From contig JABWBL010000036.1 in the NCBI GenBank assembly GCA_013360535.1, positions 1-14,402 on the forward strand: 14,402 nucleotides of DNA. The letters run 5' to 3'. Positions 1 to 8,537 of this stretch are shown here, one piece after another (position 1 is the stretch's first letter; each line of letters begins with the position of its first letter). This DNA is from Planctomycetaceae bacterium. GTDB taxonomy: Bacteria; Planctomycetota; UBA1135; GCA-002686595. The notes beneath the pieces are model-generated. The model had not been told where the DNA came from. It did no database searches and saw only the letters and a list, made by a program, of their open reading frames with translations. The position numbers and the translations under genes were made by a program.

Positions 1-2
1 GC

Positions 3-1322
3 GCCGGCGCGCGCGCGGCCTCGAGCCACACGGGCTCGCTCGCCGGTGCGGACGTCGCCGCCGACGCGCTGCTCAAGGAATGCGGCGTGCAGCGCGTCGA
101 TTCGGTCGAGGAGCTCTTCGACGTCGGCCTCGCGCTCTCGAAGCTGCCGATTCCGGCCGGAAATCGCACGGTCGTGCTCACCAACGCCGGGGGCCCCGCG
201 ATCCTCGCCACCGACGCGATCGTCGGCTCCGGCCTCGAGATGGCGCAACTCTCCGAAGCCACGCGCGCCGAGCTGCGCACGATCCTCGTGCCCGAAGCGA
301 GCGTGCAGAACCCCGTCGACATGGTCGCGGGCGCGACCGCCGAGCACTACCGCAAGGCCCTCGGCGTCCTCCTGCGAGATGCGAGCGTCGATCAGGTGAT
401 CGTGATCTTCGTGCCGCCCATCACGCACGATCCCGTCGTCGTCGCCCGCGCCGTCTTCGAGGCCGCGCGCGAGTCGACCAAGCCCGTCGTCGGCTGCTTC
501 ATGGCGCGCGACGAGGTCCTGCGCTCGATCTCGAGCGAGGCCCAGCAGGGTTGGGTTCCCGTGTACCTCTATCCGGAGTCCGCCGTGCGCGCGCTGGCCG
601 CGCTCGACGAGCGCCGCCGCATCCTCGCGCGTCCGATCGGCAAGGTGCGCCAGTTCCGCGTCGACGCCAAGGCCGCCAAGTCCGCGCTCAAGCCCGGCTG
701 GCTCGGCGTGAAGGCCCGCCGCGAGCTCGCGCGCGCCTACGGCCTGCCCGTCGTGCCCGGTGGCCTCGCGCAGAGCCCCAAGGAAGCCGTCGCGATCGCC
801 GACAAGGTCGGCTACCCCGTCGTCGCCAAGCTCTCGGTGCCCTCGATCCCCCACAAGTCCGACGTCGGTGGCGTGCTCCTCAACCTCGCCGACGAAGCCG
901 CCGTGCGCGCCGCCTTCGAGAAGCTGCGCCACCCCGAGGCCGAGGGCGTCAACATCCAGAAAATGCTCAAGGGCGGCCGCGAGGTCGTCATCGGCTTCAC
1001 GCAGGACCCGAGCTACGGCCCGGTCCTGATGTTTGGCCTCGGCGGCATCTACGTCGAGGTCCTGAAGGACGTCTCCTTCGCGCTCTGCCCCGTCAACGAC
1101 GTGCGCGCCCGCGAGCTCCTGCGCGAGATCAAGGGCTGGCCGATCCTCGCCGGCATCCGCGGCCAGGAAGGCATCGACGAGGACGCCCTCGTCGAGCTCA
1201 TCCAGCGCCTCTCGCAACTCGCCATCGACCACCCCGAAATCGCCGAACTCGAGATCAACCCCGCCCTCGCCTTCCCCGGCTCCCTCTGCGCCGTCGACAT
1301 GCGCGTGCGCGTCGAGGCGTAG
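3..1322 (+). CDS. ADP-forming acyl/acetyl-CoA synthetase, 5'-truncated
   Basis: The reading frame is open from the window edge and ends at TAG 1320-1322, giving 439 visible residues. Relatives are usually about 700 residues, so the N-terminal CoA-binding domain is probably missing. The fragment opens with SSHTGSLAG; its His (visible residue 9) matches the phosphohistidine of NDP-forming acyl-CoA synthetases. A succinyl-CoA-ligase-like flavodoxin region follows (TNAGGPA near 60, NPVDM near 103). From about residue 228 to the end lies an ATP-grasp domain, with HKSDVGGV near 284 and ELEINP near 415. Family members interconvert acyl-CoA, ADP and phosphate with acid, CoA and ATP in the cytoplasm; acetate is the commonest substrate, but the sequence does not fix it. 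There is no C-terminal GNAT domain of the Pat acetyltransferase kind. An N-terminal one, as in some actinobacterial Pat proteins, would lie outside the window. The retained His argues for an active synthetase. Family sure, substrate unsure. Confidence 0.9.
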   Translation, partial: AGARAASSHTGSLAGADVAADALLKECGVQRVDSVEELFDVGLALSKLPIPAGNRTVVLTNAGGPAILATDAIVGSGLEMAQLSEATRAELRTILVPEASVQNPVDMVAGATAEHYRKALGVLLRDASVDQVIVIFVPPITHDPVVVARAVFEAARESTKPVVGCFMARDEVLRSISSEAQQGWVPVYLYPESAVRALAALDERRRILARPIGKVRQFRVDAKAAKSALKPGWLGVKARRELARAYGLPVVPGGLAQSPKEAVAIADKVGYPVVAKLSVPSIPHKSDVGGVLLNLADEAAVRAAFEKLRHPEAEGVNIQKMLKGGREVVIGFTQDPSYGPVLMFGLGGIYVEVLKDVSFALCPVNDVRARELLREIKGWPILAGIRGQEGIDEDALVELIQRLSQLAIDHPEIAELEINPALAFPGSLCAVDMRVRVEA

Positions 1323-1450
1323 GCGCTCGGGGCAAATCGCGGGAAGAACGCGGGGCACCGAGCGTCTCGCAAGGCCCTCCACGGGACTGCAGCCCTCGCA
1401 CGAATTCACCAGTGCGCGGCGGGGTTCCGTGGTTTCCCGGAGTTCCAAGC

Positions 1451-3139
1451 ATGACTGAGCCTCGCCGACGGCTCATCGGATTCGTCTCGCTCCTGCTGCT
1501 CGGGGCGTGGGCCGTCGTGGCGATCTGGCTCTGGCAGCCAGATCGGGCGGATTCCGCCGCGCCGGTCGCGGGCGCAGGCGAGCGGACTTCCGACTCGCAA
1601 CCCTCAGCGGAATTCGGAGCGGGCGGCGGTCGCGTGGCCGTCGACGCCACCCCGGCCGATCCGAGCGAACGACCTTCGCCGCCGTCGCACTCCATCGTCG
1701 TCCTGAGCGCCACCGATCGGGGACCTGTCGCCGGGGCCGAGGTCCGAGTGAGCGACGACCTCGACTCCTGGCGCGATGCGGGCACTACGGACGAACGGGG
1801 ATTACTCGCCCTCGGCGGCGGGGAGAGCATCAAGGGCGTTGGAGTGATCGCGAGCGGCTACCTGCGCGAGGTTCGGGAGCTGCGCGGTGACGAGTCCTGG
1901 CCGGTCGAGATTCGGCTCGAAGCTGGCGCGACGCTTTGTGGACGAGTCATGCGGGCCGACGGAGCTCCCGACGTGCCCAAGGTGCGTGTCGTCGCGCTCG
2001 GATTGACCCAACCGGACCCGCCGGAACTCGTGTTTCGCAAGCTCGCTCGCCGGGATCCGAGCTTGAGAAGCGCAAGCGTCGAAGCGAACGGTCGATTCTG
2101 CATCGCGGGCCTGCGGCCGAACGAAGCGGTGCTCCTAAGCGTCGGAGGCGAGGGCTTCCTCCAGCAGGCCGCGTGGATTCCAGCGAACGGCGGCGGGCGG
2201 GAGTTGGAATTGCGGGTGGCCCAGCTCTACGGCGCGAGGCTGGCGCTCACCGGTCCGGAAGGACGAGACCTTCCGGCGGGCGAGTTCGGGGAATTCGACC
2301 TGCGTTGGTGGAGCGGCGGCGCGGCCGGAGAGATGACGGCTGCGGGACTTCCGGTGCTGCTCGCCACGGGAAACGTCGAGCTGGCGGCGCCGCAAGCTGG
2401 GTCGAAGCTCGCGCTGGTCGCTGCGGCGATCGAAGCCCAATCGGTCGAATCGCTGGCGTACGAGGTGAAAGCCCCTGGATATGCGCCCTCGCGCGGCTCG
2501 TTTGCGTTGCCGCGCCTTCTCGGATCGCCGAGCGTCGTGGCTGTGCCCATGCAGCGGACCGCGGCGGGTTTCGCGTCGCTCGCCATTCGCTTGCGTCACG
2601 CCGCGTCTATCGAGGCTCCGATGGAGTTCCCTCACGCTCAACTGCACCTGCAGGCTGCCGACGGAACGACCCACAAGTTCGCGCTCGCGCCAACGGAGGA
2701 CGGAGTCTCGCAACTCGACGGAGTTCCGGTCGGTCGGTACCGCGCTCGTGTGCTCGTGTTCCCCACGCGCACTTGGCACCCGGCGGATCCACAACAGGCT
2801 CCCGATGTCGATGTCCAGGCCAGTGGGAACGAATTCGAGCTGACGCTCGCCCCCGTGGGTGAAGTGCGCCTGAAATTCGACGGTCTCGACGGCACCGTCT
2901 TCGATGGCCGTGTGCGCTACGCGCTCGGCCGACTCAGCGGCCGCAACGCGTCGAGCTACGACTCGCTCGTGACCACGTCGATGGTCCCGCCGTATCGCAT
3001 CAGCGGCCTCGAGCCGGGCCGGTATCAGGTCAGCATCGAGCTCCCCAAGATCGTGGCCCCCGACGGCGAGTCGGGGTTCGTCTTCGAGATCGGCGCCGGC
3101 GGAGGGCCCGTCGAATTGCAGGCTCAACTCGTGCGTTGA
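1451..3139 (+). CDS. Membrane-anchored protein with carboxypeptidase-regulatory-like domains
   Basis: This 562-residue protein starts at ATG 1451, eight bases after a GGAG ribosome-binding site (1439-1442). Arg-rich residues 5-7 precede a single hydrophobic helix (about 9-28) with no obvious cleavage site, so it is probably an N-in signal anchor. A Pro/Ser/Gly-rich linker runs from 30 to 80. Residues 81-155 and about 156-245 look like two carboxypeptidase-regulatory-like beta-sandwich repeats: each has a 'V.GA.V'-type strand, a 'T.ERG..L' or 'S.EANGRF.I.GL' turn and a 'SGYL' or 'GEGFL' strand. The rest (250-562) is also strand-rich and ends with a 'I.GLEPGRYQVSIELP' segment typical of such domains. 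No catalytic residues are recognisable, so a structural or binding role outside the membrane is likely. Codon use is by eye less GC3-biased than in the neighbouring genes. The frame is open upstream of 1451, but that part lies antiphase to the synthetase gene and has no signal sequence. Function unknown. Confidence 0.8.
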   Translation: MTEPRRRLIGFVSLLLLGAWAVVAIWLWQPDRADSAAPVAGAGERTSDSQPSAEFGAGGGRVAVDATPADPSERPSPPSHSIVVLSATDRGPVAGAEVRVSDDLDSWRDAGTTDERGLLALGGGESIKGVGVIASGYLREVRELRGDESWPVEIRLEAGATLCGRVMRADGAPDVPKVRVVALGLTQPDPPELVFRKLARRDPSLRSASVEANGRFCIAGLRPNEAVLLSVGGEGFLQQAAWIPANGGGRELELRVAQLYGARLALTGPEGRDLPAGEFGEFDLRWWSGGAAGEMTAAGLPVLLATGNVELAAPQAGSKLALVAAAIEAQSVESLAYEVKAPGYAPSRGSFALPRLLGSPSVVAVPMQRTAAGFASLAIRLRHAASIEAPMEFPHAQLHLQAADGTTHKFALAPTEDGVSQLDGVPVGRYRARVLVFPTRTWHPADPQQAPDVDVQASGNEFELTLAPVGEVRLKFDGLDGTVFDGRVRYALGRLSGRNASSYDSLVTTSMVPPYRISGLEPGRYQVSIELPKIVAPDGESGFVFEIGAGGGPVELQAQLVR

Positions 3140-3221
3140 TCGTCGCCACTCGGGTCACGAGCGTCGAGCTGCGCTTGAGCATCGTGGACTGAGTGGACGC
3201 GCCACGAATCGAACGCTGCGG

Positions 3222-4685
3222 CTACTTGCGGCCGCGGACGGCCCAGCCGGCGTCGAGGGCGCGGGCGATGCGGGTGTCCTTGGTGGAGGCGTCGTCCTCG
3301 AGCGTGAGGCGCGCGAGCACCGGGCCGACGCCTTCGGAAAGTTCGATGCGGAGCAGCGTCGGCTGGCCGGAGACGAGTTGTTCGACGATGCCGCGCGGGC
3401 GGGTGTGCACGCCCTTGCCGCTGCGTTCGCCAGCGTAGGCGAGCCAGACGGTGCAGGCTTGGGCATCGAGTTGCACGACGACGTCCTCGACTCCCGCGAG
3501 GTTGGGTGGAAGCTGGACGCGCGTCGCGCGGCCCGGGGTGAGCTCGAGCTCGATCGTGCCTGCGTCGCCCAGCGCGGGACAGCTCGTCGTGGCGACGACG
3601 CTTTCCTCGAGCTCGGCCAGGGTGGGCGCGCGGTTCTCGGATGGAGCGGGCGCGCTGGCGGTGCGCTCTTGCGGCGGCCGTTCCGCGGGAAGGAACACGA
3701 AGGCGAGCAGCGCGGCGACGGCGACCGCTCCGGCGAGTCGCCACGTGCCCGAGCGTGAGGCCTCGCGCGCCGGAACTCGCGCGGGGCTCTGCTCGCGACG
3801 CAACGTACGAATCGCGAAGGGCAGCGCCACGAACCCGAGCGCGAGCAGCACCCAACCGCACGCGGTGAGCATCGGCTGCGACGCGGGTTGGCGATGCCAC
3901 GTCATCATCGCCGCGGTCCACAGGCCGTTCATGCCTGCGTGCATCAGAATCGTCGGCCAGACCGAGCCCGTGCGCCAGGCCACGACGCCAAACCACAGGC
4001 CGACGGGCACGATGAAGACGATCGCCGGGAGCTCGCCGTGCACGAGCGCGAACAGCAGCGTGCTCGTGAGGATCGCGGCCGCGGGGCTCCAGCGCTGGAG
4101 CAGGCCCCGTTGCAGGAGACCGCGGTAGAGGAATTCCTCGGCAAGACCGGGCAAGAGCGCGATCAGGAGGACCCACAGGACGCTCCCGACGCGCCCGCCT
4201 TCGAGCCACATGCGCTCGAGCCCGAGAAGCGAGTCCTCCGTCGTGCCGAGCGCGAGACTCGCGAGAGTCGCGGCACCCAGTCCGAGCGCGAAAGGCACCG
4301 CCGTCGCGAGTCCGAGCGCGAGCGAATCCACGAGGGACAGGCCCGGCGGAACGAAGCCCAGTCGCTCCCGGGCCGGAACTCGCAACCAGCGGCACGCGAG
4401 CGCGACGCCGGCGAGCAGCGTGAGCTGCGAGACGACGAGGCTCACCCACAGGAACGGCGCGGAGTCGACGGCTTCGAGGGCGGCCTGCGTGATGGCCTCG
4501 GTCGAGCGCTCTCCAGCAAGTGCGGTGCGGATCGCGACCACGACCGTGACGAAGATCGCGCACGCCGACGTCGTCGCCAGCAGGGCGAGCGTCGCGAACA
4601 GCCAGGTCGCGAGCGCGAAGCGCGGCCCATCGCGGCGCGGAGTCGGGGCGCTTTCGGAAGCAAGCTGCGAGAGGGGCGTTTCCAT
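3222..4685 (-). CDS. CPBP-family intramembrane metalloprotease with C-terminal soluble domain
   Basis: This is a 487-residue multi-pass membrane protein. The start at 4685 was chosen because GAGGG (4694-4698, minus strand) lies eight bases upstream and the sequence before it is not protein-like. All three CPBP/Rce1 signatures are present: EEFLYR (Glu183, Glu184, Arg188), LVHGE (His216) and HAGMN (His249, Asn253). The Glu and His residues form the metal and catalytic site of this family, so the enzyme should be active. Hydrophobic segments lie near 22-52, 77-97, 118-147, 165-186, 201-237, 241-262, 271-293 and 315-333. The ordinary CPBP core ends near residue 295. A linker, a further membrane helix and a soluble tail of about 150 residues follow (334-487), Ala/Pro-rich at first and then strand-rich. 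That tail vaguely resembles a pre-peptidase C-terminal beta-sandwich. The substrate is unknown; relatives act in prenyl-protein processing, bacteriocin immunity or regulated proteolysis. It runs convergent to the 1451-3139 gene and divergent from the 4896 gene. Confidence 0.88.
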   Translation of the reverse strand: METPLSQLASESAPTPRRDGPRFALATWLFATLALLATTSACAIFVTVVVAIRTALAGERSTEAITQAALEAVDSAPFLWVSLVVSQLTLLAGVALACRWLRVPARERLGFVPPGLSLVDSLALGLATAVPFALGLGAATLASLALGTTEDSLLGLERMWLEGGRVGSVLWVLLIALLPGLAEEFLYRGLLQRGLLQRWSPAAAILTSTLLFALVHGELPAIVFIVPVGLWFGVVAWRTGSVWPTILMHAGMNGLWTAAMMTWHRQPASQPMLTACGWVLLALGFVALPFAIRTLRREQSPARVPAREASRSGTWRLAGAVAVAALLAFVFLPAERPPQERTASAPAPSENRAPTLAELEESVVATTSCPALGDAGTIELELTPGRATRVQLPPNLAGVEDVVVQLDAQACTVWLAYAGERSGKGVHTRPRGIVEQLVSGQPTLLRIELSEGVGPVLARLTLEDDASTKDTRIARALDAGWAVRGRK

Positions 4686-4749
4686 GCCTTGGACCCTCAG
4701 GGGAAGGAGAGTGACCGGAGCCGGTGAGGAGCTTGAACTCGACCCACGC

Positions 4750-4755
4750 ATGCTA
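4750..4755 (-). promoter_or_regulatory. Putative -10 box (TAGCAT) for the CPBP protease gene
   Basis: TAGCAT on the minus strand fits the TAnnnT core of a -10 hexamer and would give a leader of roughly 58 bases before the start at 4685. It is one of only two TA dinucleotides in the 210-base divergent intergenic region. No -35 match is visible. Confidence 0.3.
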
Positions 4756-4852
4756 GCGGCAACAGGCTGCTGCGGCAGTCCCTCCGGCCACATCGCCCTG
4801 GAGGTCCACCGCGTGACCGAGTCGTCAGGCGCCCATGCGTTGGGAACGCGGG

Positions 4853-4858
4853 TAGATT
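4853..4858 (+). promoter_or_regulatory. Putative -10 box (TAGATT) for the 4896 gene
   Basis: TAGATT lies 37 bases before the ATG and holds the only other TA dinucleotide of this intergenic region. A transcript starting about seven bases downstream would begin at the hairpin at 4864-4885. No -35 element is evident. Confidence 0.32.
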
Positions 4859-4863
4859 CGGAG

Positions 4864-4885
4864 CGTGGCGACGACCCTCGCCACG
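4864..4885 (+). promoter_or_regulatory. Leader hairpin abutting the Shine-Dalgarno sequence
   Basis: CGTGGCGA (4864-4871) and TCGCCACG (4878-4885) form a perfect 8-base-pair stem with a 6-base loop. Its last base is the first G of the GGGGAG ribosome-binding site. If transcription starts near 4865, the leader is essentially this hairpin plus the binding site. It could stabilise the mRNA 5' end or tune translation; both roles are inferred. Confidence 0.4.
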
Positions 4886-4895
4886 GGGAGACAAA

Positions 4896-6170
4896 ATGAC
4901 GTTCGCAATCTCGAAAGTGGCTCTGGCGCTCGCTCTCGCTCCGCTCGCCTACGGGCAGGCCACGACGTGGGTCGTGGACGACAGCGGTGGAGCGGGAGTG
5001 AACTTCACGGACATCGGCGCGGCGATCGCCGCGGCGAGTCCCGGCGACCGCGTGCTCGTGCGCGACGGCACGTACGCGGCGTTCACGCTCGACAAGGGGC
5101 TGTTCGTGCTCGGCACGGGCCTCGTGCAGACGGGCAACGTGACGGTCGCGGGCGTTCCGCAGGGGAGCGTTGCGGCGCTCGCGAACCTGCGGACGCGCCA
5201 GATCTCCGTCACCGCGTGCGGTGGACCGGTGCTGTTCGATTCGATCCTCGCGACGACCACGCCGTCGGCGATCATCAACTCCGCCCAGTACCATCTGGCC
5301 GTCGTCACGGCGAGCCTCGACGTGCGCTTCCAGCGCTGCGAGCTGATCGCGCCGGCGATGGGCTTGGCCAACTGGTCGGGAGCCGCAGGACTCGTCGTGA
5401 GCGGCTCGCGAGTCGAGCTCTCGAGCTCGCGCGTTCAGGGCGGCAACGGCGGCAAGGTGCCGGGCAGCGGCTGCTGGGAAGGCAACTTCGGCGGCCACGG
5501 GCTCAGCGTGCAGAATTTCGGGCGAGTTCACGCCGCGCGCTCTTCGGCGCTCGGTGGCAACGGCTCGAACGGCACGAACCTGTGCGGCATGGAAGGTGGC
5601 GACGGTGGACACGGCGCGCGGATCGACGCGACCAGCTCGTGCGTCATCGCCGGCATCTCGACGGACTCTTTCCGCGGTGGCCTGGCCGGAGCGCCCGACT
5701 TGGGCCAAGGCCTGCTGAGCGACGGCTCCGGTGTGTACGTCGCCTTCGGTGGCGAGCTGCGGCACTCCGGCGTGACGATCGTCGCCGGTGACCCGAGCTC
5801 GCCCGACATCTCCGGCGCGGCGACGCTCGCGGTGCCGGCCGATCCGACGCTCGAATTCCTCGGCGTTCCGCAGGCTGGCAATGCCGTGCAGTTCGTCACG
5901 CACGCCCAGCCGGGCTTCGTGCTGCGGCTCCAGCAGGGCCACGTGCCGCTGGTCGTCGACGACGAGGTGGTCGAGATCGAGCGGCTCAACAACCGCATCC
6001 GCATCCATCCGCTCGGGCTCATCCCGAACACGGGCTCGCTCGCGCTCGACCTGACGGTGCCGGCTTTTGCGCCGCCGGGCTGGCTGCGCATCTTCCAGGG
6101 CTACGAGATCGACGGCGCGGCGAACGCGCTCGTGCAACGCACGAACTCGGCCTTCACGCTGGTGCGCTGA
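4896..6170 (+). CDS. Secreted beta-helix-like protein
   Basis: This 424-residue protein starts at ATG 4896, five bases after a strong GGGGAG site (4885-4890). A signal peptide is clear: Lys7, a hydrophobic stretch 8-19 and a likely cut after Ala-Tyr-Gly-Gln-Ala (18-22). The mature protein opens with WVVDDSGG and '[23 protein letters not shown]' in two short blocks (24-31, 37-60). This is the usual beginning of right-handed parallel beta-helix (pectin-lyase-like/DUF1565) proteins in planctomycetes. Residues 60-300 contain irregular strand-turn rungs with Gly/Asn-rich loops (GGNGG at 182-186, GGNGSNG at 220-226, GGDGGHG at 234-240). Several Cys (108, 148, 193, 230, 249) could form disulphides. 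The C-terminal third (about 310-424) is strand-rich and may be a separate cap or sorting domain. No catalytic triad or lyase signature is visible, so a surface or extracellular structural or carbohydrate-binding role is an inference. Confidence 0.82.
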   Translation: MTFAISKVALALALAPLAYGQATTWVVDDSGGAGVNFTDIGAAIAAASPGDRVLVRDGTYAAFTLDKGLFVLGTGLVQTGNVTVAGVPQGSVAALANLRTRQISVTACGGPVLFDSILATTTPSAIINSAQYHLAVVTASLDVRFQRCELIAPAMGLANWSGAAGLVVSGSRVELSSSRVQGGNGGKVPGSGCWEGNFGGHGLSVQNFGRVHAARSSALGGNGSNGTNLCGMEGGDGGHGARIDATSSCVIAGISTDSFRGGLAGAPDLGQGLLSDGSGVYVAFGGELRHSGVTIVAGDPSSPDISGAATLAVPADPTLEFLGVPQAGNAVQFVTHAQPGFVLRLQQGHVPLVVDDEVVEIERLNNRIRIHPLGLIPNTGSLALDLTVPAFAPPGWLRIFQGYEIDGAANALVQRTNSAFTLVR

Positions 6171-6184
6171 GGTCGGGAGAACCG

Positions 6185-6223
6185 AGAGCGAGGGCTCGCC
6201 GAGACGTTCGGCGAGCCCGCTCT
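6185..6223 (+). terminator. Hairpin after the 4896-6170 gene, terminator-like
   Basis: GGGCTCGCCGA (6192-6202) and TCGGCGAGCCC (6208-6218) form a perfect 11-base-pair stem with a 5-base loop. The flanks AGAGC (6185-6189) and GCTCT (6219-6223) can extend it past a 2-base bulge. It begins 15 bases after the stop codon. There is no proper U tract, only CTCTGCCTT, so termination may be imperfect. Confidence 0.55.
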
Positions 6224-6259
6224 GCCTTCGGTGGAGTGGCGCTGCGCCGCAGGACGGGC

Positions 6260-6265
6260 TAGCGT
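6260..6265 (+). promoter_or_regulatory. Putative -10 box (TAGCGT) for acs
   Basis: TAGCGT contains the only TA dinucleotide between the upstream gene's stop and the acs start. A transcript from it would have a leader of about 53 bases. The box overlaps an 8-base-pair GC-rich dyad (6262-6269 with 6274-6281, loop GGGA), which could be an operator or chance. No -35 is visible. Confidence 0.28.
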
Positions 6266-6324
6266 GCGCGGGAGCGCGCGCGGAGCGAAATCCGGCGCGC
6301 AAGCAACCCGAGAGAGCCCGCCCC

Positions 6325-8277
<1,953 letters not shown>

Positions 8278-8301
8278 GCGCCTCGCCGTCCCCCTCCGCA
8301 A

Positions 8302-8344
8302 GCGTGGCCCGGGCCTCCTGTCGAGGCACGGGCCGCGCGCTTTT
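8302..8344 (+). terminator. Intrinsic terminator of acs
   Basis: GCGTGGCCCG (8302-8311) pairs with CGGGCCGCGC (8329-8338) with one G-U pair. Inside it GCCTC (8313-8317) pairs with GAGGC (8323-8327) around a 5-base loop. TTTT (8341-8344) follows two bases after the stem. It starts 24 bases after the acs stop codon. Confidence 0.75.
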
Positions 8345-8396
8345 CCCCGGCTTCTCCGCCGGAGCGCCAAGGATGTCCCATTTTGCGCAGCGTTTG

Positions 8397-8421
8397 CGGT
8401 TCCAACCGAAAAGTTGCAACT
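8397..8421 (+). promoter_or_regulatory. Two adjacent dyads upstream of the P-domain gene, possible operator
   Basis: CGGTT-CC-AACCG (8397-8408) is an inverted repeat with 5-base arms, and AGTTGCAACT (8412-8421) is a perfect 10-base palindrome three bases later. They lie about 117 bases before the ATG at 8538, in the most A/T-rich part of the intergenic region. They could be a double binding site for a regulator; no protein is suggested by the sequence. Confidence 0.3.
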
Positions 8422-8537
8422 CGGACCTTTCGCGATTCGCCCCGCGCGTGCAGGATCGGGGCTTCGGGGGCGCCGGAGCAGGAGCCAGCCCCCCCCTTCC
8501 TTCCCGTTTCACCTTCAGTCTCAGGAACCCCTCCGAC

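Noticed and set aside
1324..1364. Inverted repeat CGCTCGG...CCGAGCG just after the synthetase stop, as a terminator
   Set aside because: The arms are seven bases with a 27-base loop and no U tract follows, which is too weak to call.
80..1450. Long open frame upstream of and in phase with the 1451 gene
   Set aside because: It overlaps the well-supported synthetase frame and is almost entirely Arg/Pro/Ala, as expected of a shifted frame in GC-rich coding DNA. The signal anchor begins at 1451.
3182..3207. TCGTGG...CCACGA between convergent genes, as a bidirectional terminator
   Set aside because: The stem is only six base pairs with a 14-base loop, and there is no U tract on either strand.
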